The notes beneath the pieces were generated by a model. That model was given only the letters and a program-made list of their open reading frames with translations, made no database searches and was not told the DNA's origin. A program made the translations under genes and the position numbers. Positions 36,037 through 50,600 of a stretch of DNA of 64,000 nt are shown one piece after another. Position 1 is the first letter of the stretch. Every line of letters starts with the position of its first letter. This DNA comes from Hibiscus mutabilis (Eukaryota; Streptophyta; Magnoliopsida; Malvales; Malvaceae), in contig CM033718.1 in the NCBI GenBank assembly GCA_019671005.1, positions 28,412,508 through 28,476,507 of the forward strand, read 5' to 3'.

Positions 36037-39000
36037 TGTAACATCCCATCCCTGGGTTAGCCATAATCCGGTTCAGGAGCGTTACCAAAGCGAGAACAAA
36101 GCAAGTGATAGGTTACTTATCGAACAAGTAACCTCGATATACATAACTTGCAACGCAAGTAACCTAAACACAACCATACAAGACATACAAGTAATCCACA
36201 TTAATCAAAACAAACACACTTAGCATGATAATTTAGGTACTAATTTGTTTCATTTCATACTTATATTCTAAGTTACCACTTTTCATGCTTAATTAACAAA
36301 CCTATTTACATATCACATATACATTCCATTAGCAAGAACTAAGCATAACTTTATTCTTTCAATTAGCTTAATTGCATCTCAAGATTCTACTTATTTAACC
36401 AATCAACATGATCAATACAAGGCTTCATACTTATATCCTAAGTTACCACTATCATAATAGGATTTACCATACCATTTCAATACTCATACACCATTCGAAC
36501 AACAATGACATGTATGGCATACTTCACAATAGGTTTCTATTAGACATTACCCAATTTACATCCTTATTACATGTTCATATACCCTATTCGAATAACTAAG
36601 TGGTCACTTAACACATTTCATTTGTTTCATTTTCAAGCAATACATACTATTTCATGGCATCCTTAGCTAGTAACATTGGTAATGCATGCTTGTACATACC
36701 TTGGCTCCAATCCAAGCATTGTCGAATCATATCAATGGCAACAAGAACAAATGCATGACCATACAATATTGATCTAGTGTTCGAATGGTTCAAGGTTTCC
36801 ACATTCATTGAATTACTTTCACAAATTTGCGCAACATCTTACTTATTATATACATATCAACATAGTTCATATACATAGTTTAAGTCATCAAAGTTGGTTA
36901 CATGATAGGCCGAACAAAACATTACATATACTAGTCTTAAACACACAACAAAATGCATGATCAAGGCTACCTATTACAAGTTCTAGTGCCACCAAACTAG
37001 AGCATACAAAGAGTATGAAATCATACTTTCAAGCTTGTTTCAAAATGCTGCTTTGGACTCAAGATATCCTCTTGAAAGTGTCCTTAATCTGTTATGGGAA
37101 GAATGAAGAGTAGAGTGATAAGTACAAGTTATATACTTAGTGAGGTAACACTAAGCTAACCAATTTCAAGTATACATATTCAAGATTACAAGTATTTCAA
37201 AGAATCAAGGTCACTACTACATGTCACATACTATTCGAATGAATAGGGTAAACATAGGCAAGCTTCACATATCACACATTCAACATTGCAACATCCATCA
37301 TGTATCCATAAAATACTATTCGAATTATTGCTTAAGAGACAAGCAATCAAAAACACCAAGTACCAAGTAGGCATTCTTGCACAATAACATCATCTATGCA
37401 TTTCTTTCATGTGAAGTAAACAGTTATACAATCATTCATGTGTTATCTTTCAAGGCAAGGATGTTCAATCAAGAATCTTACAAAACAAATAATGTTCACA
37501 TCACACATTCAAGACAAACAATGTTCATTTCAAGTTATTAATTCAACTCTTATAACACCCTTGGGAAGTAGTTCACTAGATAATTAAATCTTCAACAATA
37601 TGCACCGAAGTGCCAATATGCACCGTCGTGCCAATATGCACCGTAGTGCAAAAATGCACCATCGTGCCAATATGCACCGTAGTGCCAATATGCACCATAG
37701 TGCCAATATGAGTTCTAGATTCTAAGGAATGTCCTCCTATCTATCCAAACTAGCTACCAAGGTTGTTTGATTATCAATTTCATTCAAGCTTTATACAATT
37801 CATTAATCAAGACATGATTATGCCATTCAAAGGCCAAGCCCATAGGCTTATGGAGTCTTAACTCCCAAGTCAAGTTTATCCATGCTATTCGAATGGCATG
37901 AATACAAGGTGGTACCATTGTTCATTTCATTTCAAACCATTCATGCATATCAATCACAAACACATTCAGATGTATGCAATGTGCGTACCTTATTCTCCAA
38001 GAAAGCATGCCATTTCTTACCTTTGGCATAAGCAATGCATCATGTCAAGCATTTAATTTCATTTGCTTAACAATCAAGTAAACAAGTAGAACATGACATC
38101 AAACAAGTTTTCATTCAGATCATTCTTCCCTTAATTAGCCAAATATATATTAGGTCATGTTACATGGCAATATCATTGAATTAATCACAATAGAAAGATT
38201 GGTTAGGACCTAAGTCCTAACCCTAAGGGTGGTTACACTCACAATACTCCTAGCTAATCACTTGTCTTGTATCCAAATCCCTTTGCCTCTTGCTTTGGGA
38301 TGTCCACTCTTATCTTCCTCTTCCACAACTTGCTTGCCCTTGGTCTAGCAAGCATAACACATACAATTCATCAAAACATGCACATAATGTCACACAAATA
38401 TAGTAACAATGTTACCACATTTGTACCTAGCATTTAGCTACTGTTTTTATGCTTTCTTTTAAGCATTTCTTACTTGTTCATATCCATATTGTTATTACCT
38501 CATTTTATAACATAACTGGACAGATTACAATGTCCCAAAACTGTTTTGGAAACAGTTTGCTTCTAGGTGCAAAAACAGTCCCAAACTGCCCAGGACACTG
38601 CTGCCTGGCAGTTTGCACACCGTCCCTTTAAATGGTCATATCTTTTAATCCGTGCGTCGAATTTTGATTAATTTGCACCGTTGGAAAGCTAAAAAATTGT
38701 CTTTATGACCATATAATGCTTGCATTTTAGTTCTTATCCAATCAATACAGTTTATTGTTCAAAGATAAGACATTTACACTGTCTGGACAGTTTGCACTGT
38801 CCAGCTATTTCTAATTACAGTTTCCAGCATAGGACTCATATTTAAGTTCTGTTTTCACCTAATGAATGTAGACATACTAAGTACCACGTCACTAAAATTT
38901 CAGCCCTGAATTTGACCTATATACAAAGTTTGGTGAATTTTCAAAGTTACTGCCCATAACAGAGCAATTCTGGGCAGATTGCACCTATTCACATTTTAAT

Positions 39001-39963
39001 TCCTTAAATTCATTTTTACCAATGTTTTGACCCTATAATTCATTTCATATGAAATAATAAACATGTTTAGCCAATGTTAATTCATTTTTCATGGTGTCCA
39101 AAACAGAGTAAGTTGGTTAAGTTGCTTAATTTTGCATGTTTACACAATTTGTTCTTACTAAAACAGTTTCTATGCTATATGACTTTGTTCATACTTTTAT
39201 CTTTCATTTCCAGCATTGGTTGCTAACAATTTAGCTTTTTTAACACCTTAATTACATTACCTAATCATGATCATATTCAATTCCTTAGTTCCATAGCTCA
39301 ATTACATGTTCTAACAATTCAATTCTTACAACAACATCTAATTCCAAATTTCCAGCAACCTAATTTTGTTACACCATCACTTACACATAAATTCCACTCT
39401 AATTCAAGTTATTCATGATATATACAAGTTCAATTTCATCATTCTCTTCATTTCAAGCAACCTAACAACTCAACTAAGCATTAAAGATTATCTAAATCAG
39501 AATTTTAAGCATGAATCAGTTCGGACAGCATGAATTTACCTTAGTAATGCTGCCACCCAGTTGAATTTAGCTCAATTTCAACTTTGACACCATAAATCCA
39601 AGCTTTCTCTCACAAGAAACCGTCTCTAATATCTCTTCTTCAATTCGGGCAAACTAAGCAGAATGAAGAAGATGATGGCTATGTTTAATCCAAGTTAATG
39701 GATTTATGAAATGTCCAAAATGGCCTTTAATTAATCCTTATTCTTAACTTAATAAAGGGAATTAGGGGAAATGAGAAATTTATCATGCATTCCCCATATT
39801 TTCCATGTTATCCGATTAAGTCCTTCTAAATTGGTCTCTTATTTCATTTAGTCTTTAAATTAGATCCTTGACTAATCAATTTAGCTTAAATTCTAGGTTC
39901 AATTAAGCCATCAACTTATGCAATTGGTTTTAATACTTCTAGGCTAGGATTTAGGGTGTTACA
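36037..39963 (-). mobile_element. E2 LTR2 (chimeric)
   Basis: Starts TGTAACATCCCATCCCTGGG, identical there to LTR3 and unlike LTR1. Left-part landmarks (ATCATGTATCCATAAAATAC near 37300) also match LTR3. From about 37400 it follows LTR1 (AAACAGTTATACAATC; a six-unit minisatellite identical to LTR1). The switch lies at roughly 37320-37430, possibly with a short mosaic patch. This is the expected product of unequal crossing-over between two LTRs. Confidence 0.82.
37597..37704. repeat. 18-bp minisatellite in E2 LTR2 (6 units)
   Basis: Same six units in the same order as in LTR1. Confidence 0.92.
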
Positions 39964-42900
39964 ATTCTCCCCTCCTTAAAAGAAAAATTTGTGCTCAAAT
40001 TTTTACCTGAATCGAATAGGTGAGGATACTGTTTCCTCATGACTTCTTCAGATTCCCAGGTAGCTTCTTCCACCTTATGGTTTCTCCATAAGATCTTAAC
40101 AAGGGGAACAATCTTGTTCCAAAGCTTCCTTACTTCCCGGTCAAGAATCTAAATAGGTTCTTCTTCGTAGGACAAATCAGGATTCAATTCTACTTCTTCG
40201 GGCTCAAGAACGTCTGAAGAATCAGATCGATACCTTTTAAGCATTGAAACATGGAAGACATTCTGTATTCTATCAAACTCTCTAGGAAGAGCTAGTTGAT
40301 AGGCCACTGGACCAATTCTTTCAACAACTTCAAATGGTCCGATGTATCGGGGACTGAGTTTCCCTTTTCTTCCAAATCTAAGCACTTTCTTCCATGGTGA
40401 AACCTTGAGGAAGACTTTGTCTCCAATAGCATACTGGATATCTATCCCTTTTAAGTCAGCATACGCTTTCTATCTATTAAAAGCTGCCTTTAATCGATCG
40501 TGAATGACCTTGATTTGTTCTTCGGTTTCTCGAAGCAATGAGGTCTTAGAATCTTGTTCTCTCCCAATTCGGTCCAGCATAGAGGAGTTCTACATCTTCT
40601 ACCATATAGAGCTTCGAATGGTGCCATTTGAATAGAAGATTGATAGCTATTGTTGTAGGCAAACTCTACAAGAGGTAGGGATTTATCCCAATTCTTCTCG
40701 AAGTCGATAACACAAGCTCATAGCATATCTTCTAGCACTTGAATGATTCTCTCAGATTGGCCATCCGATTGAGGATGAGAGGCCGTACTAAGATGTACTT
40801 TAGCTCCTAGAGCTTTCTGCAAAGAATTCCAGAATCGAGAAGCGAATCGAGGGTCACAGTTAGAGATGATTGTTGTAGGTACACTGTGTAACTGAATCAC
40901 TTCACGGATGTACAGTTCGGCAAGGGTTTCCAAGCTCATGTTCATACGAACATGGATGAATTGAGTAGATTTAGTGAATCTATCAACAATCACCCATACA
41001 ACATCATTCTTTCTTGGAGTAGAAGGAAGACCGGTGACAAAGTCCATAGTAATTCAATCCCACTTCCACTGGGGAAGTTCAATAGGTTAGAGCAGTCCAG
41101 TAGGGACTTGATGCTCAGCGCTGACTCTTTGACAAGTTAAGCACTTGGATACGAAGTCCGTGACTCCAAATTTCAGGCCTGGCCACCAGTATAGTGGCTT
41201 TAGGTCCTTATACATCTTAACTGATCCAGGGTGGATCGAGAAGGAACTTTGATGTGCTTCTTGCAACATTTCCCGCTTCAATTGTTCGTTGTTAGGAACA
41301 CAGACTCTATCTTTGAAATAGAGAAGTCCATTTGACTTGAAGGAGAAGTCAGAGCTAGACTCGGAAGCAAGCTTAGATATGATATTATGAAGATCTGGAT
41401 CAACTTGTTGAAGTTCTTGATCCTTGAAGCTAGATTGGATAGAACCTGAAGTTTAGACAAGAATTTCCGGCCCTTGGATAGTCGAAAATAAGCATTGATA
41501 GCTGTAGTAACTACGAAAGAATTAACAAGGTCATTAGAATGATTTTCAATAGATTTCTTGCAATGCAAGGCACTGTTTGAATTGTTACCTATATAACAAG
41601 GCATTTTTTCAAATTGTTTCTCGAAGAATAAGGCATTATTCGAATGCTTTCTTACAAGCTAAGAAAGACTCAATTTCAATGGTTTCATGTATTTTAGGTA
41701 CAATTATTTTTCGAATGGTAGTTTACTTTTCAAGGAGTGTTCAAATGGTAACTTGTAGCTTAAGGAAGCTCTAGATTCTTTGTTTGTAAAACTAGAGAAG
41801 GCACGATTCAAATGAATTTAATCAGAATTCTAGATTTAGGAGTTACCCGAGTATGGTCTACGACTAAGGGCATCAACAACTACATTTGCTTTCCCCAGAT
41901 TGTAGTCGATAACCAAGTCGTAATCCTTAAGTAATTCAAGCCATCTCCGTTGCCTCAGATTCAAGTCCTTATGAGTTAGAAGGTATTTGAGACTTTTGTG
42001 ATCGGTAAATAGGTTGCATTTCTCTCCGTATAGATAGTGTCTCCATATCTTGAGAGCAAATACAATAGCTACTAGTTCCAGATTGTGCGTTAGATAATTA
42101 GACTCATGTGGTTTCAATTGCCTTGAAGCGTAAGCAATTACGTTCCCATCTTGCATCAGGACACAACTGAGTCCTAGATGAGAAGCATCACTGTAAACAT
42201 TGAATTCTTTGCCCGATTCTGGTTGGATGAGTACCGGGGCATGAGTCAGAGCTTGCTTAAGTTGATCAAAGCTTCGTTGTTGGTTCTCTGACCAAAGGAA
42301 AGGTGTATCTTTGCGGGTAAGCTTAGTAAGGCTTGCGTCAATAGAGGAAAAGCCCTTAACAAACTTTCGGTAATACCTGGCTAAACCGAGAAAGCTTCGG
42401 ACCTCGCTTACATTCTTTGGAGGTCTCCAATTTAGAATAGAAAGAATCTTGCTTGGATCAACTTTGATTCCTTCAGCCGAGATAACGTGGCTGAGGAAAG
42501 AAACTTCTGGTAACCAGAATTCACATTTGGAGAACTTGGCATACAATTGATGTCCTCAAAGTGTTTGCAAGAGAATTCGAAGGTGTTTAGCATGTTCCTC
42601 CTTATTTCGAGAGTACACCAAGATGTCGTCGATGAAGACAACTACAAATTTGTTGAGATAGGGCTTGAATACCCGATTCATGAGATCCATGAAAGCAGCC
42701 GAAGCATTCGTTAACCCGAATAGCATTACAAGGAATTCAAAGTGGCCATATCGAGTACGAATGGCTGTCTTGGGCACGTCTTGTTCTTTCACTTTCATTT
42801 GATAGTACCCCGATCGAAGGTCGATCTTAGAGAATACAAAAGCATCCCTGAGTTGATCAAAAAGATCTTCAATTCTTGGTAGGGGATACTGATTCTTGAT

Positions 42901-43750
42901 AGTGAGCTTGTTTAACTAACGATAGTTAATACAAAGCCGCATAGTCCCATCTTTCTTTTTTACAAACAGGACTGGAGCACCCCATGAAGAAGTGCTAGGC
43001 CGTATGAAGCCTTTATCTTGCAACTCCTGAAGTTGCGTCTTTAATTCTTTCAACTCGACAGGTGCATTCTATAGGGTGTAATGGACACTGGAGCTGTTCC
43101 AGGCTGAACATCAATCTCAAACTCTACTTCTCTGGTTAGAGGGACACAGAGAGTTCCTCGGGAAAATCATCAATAAATTTAGAAACAACAGACATGCTAG
43201 GCAAATTGAATTCAATTTCATCTTGAAGAATCATATTAGCAAAGATTGAGGTTGGTTTCTTGTCTATTAAGAGAATGGATTCTTTCCCTAAACCCCAAAG
43301 ATATAATCTCCTATTTTGGCAATCTACCCAGGTCTCGTGTTTACTTAACCAATCTAGTCCTAACACTAGATCGAACTCACAAGAAGGCAATATATATAAA
43401 TTAATAGGAAAGGGTATGTTTCGAATGACTATAGAACATTTATTGCAAAGGAAGTTAATGGATATGATTCCCCCTATTGGGTTCGAAACTACAAGGCTTT
43501 GCTTTACAATTTTTGGTTTAATCTCGAATGATTATCTCCTACATTCGAGAAGCTTACAGAACTCTCGTCATCTCGAGCAAGTCTCGTTTCTGACATTCTA
43601 GATCAATCAGAACAATAAGAGTTTTAGTTATCACATTTAAGAAACAATACAAGCTTATATCATGTCTCTTAGGTGGCACAATATCCTATATGATGCAAGT
43701 GAGCTTAGTTTAGTCCTAGAACCGGCTAAAAACCTCTGATTTCCAATAAA
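39964..43750 (-). pseudogene. E2 internal region 2: gag-less pol
   Basis: Near-copy of internal region 1. Gag stub start at 43596; protease tail 43390-43136 (CEFDLVLGLDWLSKHE); RT start 42798-42556 (FIDDILVYS); RT end plus RNase H open over 42546-41836 (FLGLARYYRKFV, YSDASHLGL, FTDHKSLKYLL); integrase 41281-40718 and 40385-40149. A stop after LRILLQTL separates the RT halves, and others break the integrase. Better preserved than region 1. Confidence 0.87.
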
Positions 43751-46700
43751 TGTAACATCCCATCCCTGGGTTAGCCATAATCCGGTTCAGGAGCGTTACC
43801 AAAGCGAGAACAAAGCAAGTGATAGGTTACTTATCGAACAAGTAACCTCGATATACATAACTTGCAACGCAAGTAACCTAAACACAACCATACAAGACAT
43901 ACAAGTAATCCACATTAATCAAAACAAACACACTTAGCATGATAATTTAGGTACTAATTTGTTTCATTTCATACTTATATTCTAAGTTACCACTTTTCGT
44001 GCTTAATTAACAAACTTATTTACATATCACATATTCATTCCATTAGCAAGAACTAAGCATAACTTTATTCTTTCAATTAGCTTACTTGCATCTCAAGATA
44101 CTACTTATTTAACCAATCAACATGATCAATACAAGGCTTCATACTTATATCCTAAATTACCACTATCATAATAGGATTTACCATACCATTTCAATACTCA
44201 AACACCATTCGAACAACAATGACATGTATGGCATACTTCACAATAGGTTTCTATTAGACATGACCCAATTTACATCCTTATTACACGTGCATATACCCTA
44301 TTCGAATAACTAGGTGGTCACTTAACACATTTCATTTGTTTCCTTTTCAAACAAGTCATACTATTTCATGGCATCCTTAACTAGTAACATTGTTAATGCA
44401 TGCTTGTACATAACTTGCCTCCAATCCAAGCATTGCCGAATCATACCAATGGCAACAAGAACAAATGCATGATCATACAATATTGATCTAGTGTTCGAAT
44501 GGCTCAAGGTTTCAACATTCATTGAATTACTTTCACAAATTTGTGCAACATCGTACTTATTTATATACGTACCAACATAGTTATATACATAGTTTAAGTC
44601 ATCAAAGTTGGTTACATGATAAGCCCAACAAAACATTACATATACTAGTCTTAAACACACAACAAAATGCATGATCAAGGCTACCTATTACAAGTTCTAG
44701 TGCCACCAAACTAGAGCATACAAAGAGTATGAAATCATACTTTCAAGCTTGTTTCAAAATGCTGCTTTGGACTCAAGATATCCTCTTGAAAGTGTCCTTA
44801 ATCTGTTATGGGAAGAATGAAGAGTAGAGTGATAAGTACAAGTTATATACTTAGTGAGGTAACACTAAGCTAACCAATTTCAAGTATACATATTCAAGAT
44901 TACAAGTATTTCAAAGAATCAAGGTCACCACTACATGTCACATACTATTCGAATGAATAGGGTAAACATAGGCAAGCTTCACATATCACACATTCAACAT
45001 TGCAACATCCATCATGTATCCATAAAATACTATTCGAATTATTGCTTAAGAGACAAGCAATCAAAAACACCAAGTACCAAGTAGGCATTCTTGCACAATA
45101 ACATCATCTATGCATTTCTTTCATGTGAAGTAACCAGTTATACAATCATTCATGTGTTATCTTTCAAGGCAAGGATGTTCAATCAAGAATCTTACAAAAC
45201 AAGTAATGTTCACATCACACATTCAAGACAAACAATGTTCATTTCAAGTTATTAATTCATCTTATAACACCCTTGGTAAGTAGTTCACTAGATAATCAAA
45301 TCTTCAACAATATGCACCGAAGTGCCAATATGCACCGTCGTGCCAATATGCACCGTAGTGCCAAAATGCACCGTCGTGCCAATATGCACCGTAGTGCCAA
45401 TATGAGCTCTAGATTCTAGGGCATGCCCTCCTATCTATCCAAACTAGCTACCAAGGTTGTTTGATTATCAATTTCATTCAAGCTTTATACAATTCATTAA
45501 TCAAGACATGATTATGCCATTCAAAGGCCGAACCCTAAGGCTTATGGAGTCTTAACTCCCAAGTCAAGTTTATCCATGCTATTCGAATGGCATGAATACA
45601 AGGTGGTAACATTATTCATTTCATTTCAAACCATTCATGCATATCAATCACAAACACATTCATATGTATGCAATGTGCGTACCTTATTCTCCAAGAAAGC
45701 ATGTCATTTCTTACCTTTGGCATAAGCAATGCATCATGTCAAGCATTTAATTTCATTTGCATAACAATCAAGTAAACAAGTAGAACATGGCATCAAACAA
45801 GTTGTCATTCATATCATTCTTCCCTTAATTAGCCAAATATATATTAGGTCATGTTACATGGCAATATCATTGAATTAATCACAATAGCAAGATTGGTTAG
45901 GACCTAATTCCTAACCCTAAGGGTGGTTACACTCACAATACTCCTAGCTAATCACTTGTCTTGTATCCAAATCCCTTTGCCTCTTGCTTTGGGATGTCCA
46001 CTCTTATCTTCCTCTTCCACAACTATTTGCCCTTGGTCTAGCAAGCATAACACATACAATTCATCAAAAATGCACATAATGTCACACGTATATAGTAACA
46101 ATGTTACCACATTTGTACCTAGCATTTAGCTGCTGTTTTTCATGCTTTCTTTTAAGCATTTCTTACTTGTTCATCTCCATATTGTTATTACCTCATTTTA
46201 GAACATAACTGGACAAATTACAATGTCCCAAAACTGTTTTGGAAACAGTTTGCTTCTAGGTGCAAAAACGGTCCCAAACTGCCCAGGACACTGCTGCGCG
46301 GCAGTTTGCACATTGTCCCTTTAAATGGCCATATCTTTTAATCCGTACGTCAGAATATCGATTAATTTACACCGTTGGAAATCTAACAAAATTTTATTTA
46401 TGACCATATAAGGCTTGCATTTTATTTCTTAGCCAATTAATACAGTTTATTGTTCAAAGACAAGACATTTACACTGTATGGACAGTTTGCACTGTCCAGC
46501 TATTTATAATTACAGTTTCCAGCATAGGACCCAGATTTCAGTTCTTTTTTCACCTAATGAATGGAGACATACTAAGGATCATGTCACAAAAATTTCAGCC
46601 CTGAATTTGATCTATAAAAATTTTGGTGAATTTTCAAAGTTACTGCACAGAACAGAGCAATTCTGGGCATATTGCACCTATTCACATTTTAATTCCTTAA

Positions 46701-47653
46701 ATTCATTTTAACCAATGTTTTGGCCCTATAATTCATTTCATATGAAATCCTAAACATGTTTAGCCAATGTTAATTCATTTTTCAAGGTGTCCAAAACAGA
46801 GTTTGTTGGCTAAGTTGCTTAATTTTGCATGTTTACACAATTTGTTCTTACTAAAACAGTTTCTGGGCTATATGACTTTGTTTATACTTTTATCTTTCAT
46901 TTCCAGCATTGGTTACTAAAAACTTAGCTTGTTTAACACCTTAATTACATTACCTAATCATGATCATATTCATATAATTAGTTCCATAGCTCAATTACAT
47001 GTTCTAACAATTCAATTCTTACAACATCTAATTCCAAATTTCCAGCAACCTAATTTTGTTACACCATCAGTTACACATAAATTCCACTCTAATTCAAGTT
47101 ATCCATGATATATACAAGTTCAATTTCATCATTCTCTTCATTTCAAACCACCTAACAACTCAACTAAGCATTAAACATTATCTAAATCAGAATTTTAAGC
47201 ATGAATCAGTTTGGACAACATGAATTTACCTTAGTAATGCTGCCACCAAGTTGAATTTAGCTCAATTTCAACTTTGACACCATAAATCCAAGCTTTCTCT
47301 CACAAGAAACCCTCTTTAATTTCTCTTCTTCAATTCGGCCAAACTAAGGAGAATGAAGAAGATGATGGCTATGATTAATCCATGTTAATGGATTTATGAT
47401 ATGTCCAAAATGGCCTTTAATTAATCTTTATTCTTAACTTAATCAAGGGCATTAGGGGAAATGAGAAATTTGTCATGCATTCCCCATATTTTCCATGTTA
47501 TCTGATTAAGTTGTTCTAAATTGGTCTCTTATTTCATTTAGTCTTTCAATTAGATCCTTGACTAATCAATTTAGCTTAAATTCTAGGTTCAATTAAGCTA
47601 TCAACTTATGCAATTGGTTTCAATACTTCTAGCCTAGGATTTAGGGTGTTACA
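43751..47653 (-). mobile_element. E2 LTR3
   Basis: Start matches LTR2. The right part differs from both LTR1 and LTR2 (a five-unit minisatellite and many substitutions after about 45100). Ends GGGTGTTACA, followed by the polypurine tract of internal region 3. Confidence 0.88.
45309..45398. repeat. 18-bp minisatellite in E2 LTR3 (5 units)
   Basis: Same AATATGCACCGTAGTGCC unit, one copy fewer than LTR1 and LTR2. Confidence 0.92.
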
Positions 47654-50600
47654 ATTCTCCCCTCCTTAAAAGAAAAATTCATCCTTGAATTTTTACCTAA
47701 ATCGAATAGGTGAGGATTCTGTTTCCTCATGACTTCTTCAGATTCCCAGGTAGCTTCTTCCACCTTATGGTTTCTCTATAAGATCTTAACAAGGGGAACA
47801 ATCATGTTCCGAAGCTTCCTTACTTCCCGGTCAAGAATCTGAATAGGTTATTCTTCGTAGGACAAATCGGGATTCAATTCTACTTCTTCGGGCTCAAGAA
47901 CGTGTGAAGGATCAGATCGATACCTTCTCAGCATTGAAATGTGGAAGACATTGTGTATTCTATCAAACTCTCTAGGAAGAGCTAGTCGATAGGCCACTAG
48001 ACCAATTCTTTCAACAACTTCAAATGGTCCGATGTATTGGGAGTGAGTTTCCCTTTTCTTCCAAATCTAAGCACTTTCTTCCAAGGTGAGACCGTTAGGA
48101 AGACTTTGTCTCCAATAGCATACTGGATCTCTCCTTTTTAAGTCAGCATACGCATTCTGTCTATCGAAAGCTGCCTTTAATCGATCGTGAATGATCTTGC
48201 TTTGTTTTTCAGTTTCCTGAAGCAGTTGAGGTCCTAGAATCTTGTTCTCTCCCAATTCGGTCCAGCATAGAGGAGTTCTGCATCTTCTACCATATAGAGC
48301 TTCGAATGGTGCCATTTGAATAGAAGATTGACAGCTATTGTTGTAGGAAAACTCTACAAGAGGTAGGGATTTCTCCCAATTCTTCCCGAAGTCGATAACA
48401 CAAGCTCGTAGCATATCTTCTAGCACATGAATGATTCTCTCAGATTGGCCATCAGATTAAGGATGTGAGGCCGTACTAAGATGTACTTTAACTCCTAGAG
48501 CTTTCTGCAGAGAATTCTATAATTGAGAAGCGAATCAAGGGTCACAATCAGAGATGATTGTTGTAGGTACACCATGTAACCGAATCACTTCACGGATGTA
48601 CAGTTTGGAAAGGGTTTCCAAGCTCATGTTCATACGAACAAGGATGGAGTGAGTAGATTTAGTGAATCTATCAACAATCACCCATACAACATCATTCTTT
48701 CTTGGAGTAGAAGGAAGATCGGTGACAAAGTCCATAGTAATTCGATCCCACTTCCACTGGGGAAGTTCAATAGGTTGGAGCAGTCCAGTAGGGACTTGAT
48801 GCACGACTTTGACTCTTTGACAAGTTAAGCACTTGGATACGATGTCCGTGATTGCATATTTCTTTCCTGGCCACCAATATAGTGGCTTTAGGTCCTTATA
48901 CATCTTAAATGACCAGGGTGGATCGAGAAGGAACTTTGATGTGCTTCTTGCAACATTTCCCGCTTCAATTGTTCATTGTTAGGAACACAGACTCTATCTT
49001 TGAAATAGAGGAGTCTATTTGACTTGAGGGAGAAGTCAGAGTAGACTCAGAAGCAAGCTTAGATATGATATTCTGAAGATATGGATCAACTTGTTGAAGT
49101 TCTTGATCCTCGAAACTAGATTGGATTGAACTTGAAGTTTAGACAAGAATTTACGGCCCTTGGATAGTCAGAAATGAGCATTGATAGCCGTAGTAGCTAC
49201 GAAAGAATTAACAAGGTCATTAGAATAATTTTCAATAGATTTCTTGCAATGCAAGGCACTGTTTGAATTGTTACCTATATAACAAGGTATTTTTTTCAAA
49301 TTGTTTCTTGAAGAATAAGGCATTATTCGAATGCTTTCTTACAAGCTAAGAAAGACTCAATTTTAATGGTTACATGTATTTTAGGTACAATTCTTATTCG
49401 AATGGTAGTTTACTTTTCAAGGAGTGTTCGAATGGTAACTTGTAGCTTAAGGAAGCTCTAGATTCATTGTTTGCAAAACAAGAGAAGGCACGATTCAAAT
49501 GAATTTAATCAGATTTCTAGATTTAGGAGTTACCCAAATATGGTCTGCGACTAAGGGCGTCAGCAACTATGTTTGCTTTCCCTAGATGGTAGTCAATAAC
49601 CAAGTCGTAATCCTTAAGTAATTTGAGCCATCACCTTTGCCTCGTATTCAAGTCCTTCTGAGTTAGAAGGTATTTGAGACTTTTATGATCAGAAAATAGG
49701 TTGTATTTCTCTCTGTAAAGATAGTGTCTCCAAATCTTGAGAGCAAACACGATAGATGCTAGTTTCAGATCTTGCGTTGGATAATTAGACTCATGTGGCT
49801 TCAATTGCCTTGAAGCGTAAGAAATTATGTTCCCATCTTGCATCAGGACACAACTGAGTCCTAGATGAGAAGCATCACTGTAAACAGTGAATTCTTTGCC
49901 CGATTCTGGTTGGATGAGTACCGGGGCATGAGTCAGAGCTTGCTTAAGTTGATCAAAGCTTCGTTGTTGGTTCTCTACGACCAAACGAAAGGCGTATCTT
50001 TGCGGGTAAGCTTAGTAAGGCTTGCGGAAATGGAGGAAAAGCCCTTAACAAACTTTTTGTAATACCTGGCTGAACCGAGAAAGCTTCAGACCTCACTTAC
50101 ATTCTTTGTAGGTCTCTAATTTAGAATAGAATGAATCTTGCTTGGATCGACTTTGATTTCTTCAGCCGAGATAACGTGGCGGAGGAAAGAAACTTCTGGT
50201 AACCAGAATTCACATTTGGAGAACTTGACATACAATTGATGTTCTCGAAGTGTTTGCAAGACAATTCGAAGGTGTTTAGCATGTTCCTCCTTATTTCGAG
50301 AGTACACCAAGATGTCGTCGATGAAGACAACTACGAATTTGTCGAGATAGGGCTTGAATACCTGATTCATAAGATCCATGAAAGCAGCTGGAGCATTCGT
50401 TAACCCGAATGTCATTACAAGGAATTCGAAGTAGCCATATCGAGTATGAATGGCTGTCTTGGGCACGTCTTGTTCTTTCACTTTCATTTGATAATACCCC
50501 GATCGAAGGTCGATCTTAGAGAATACAGAAGTATCCCTGAGTTGATCAAAAAGATCTTCAATTCTTGGCAGGGGATACCGATTCTTGATAGTGAGCTTGT

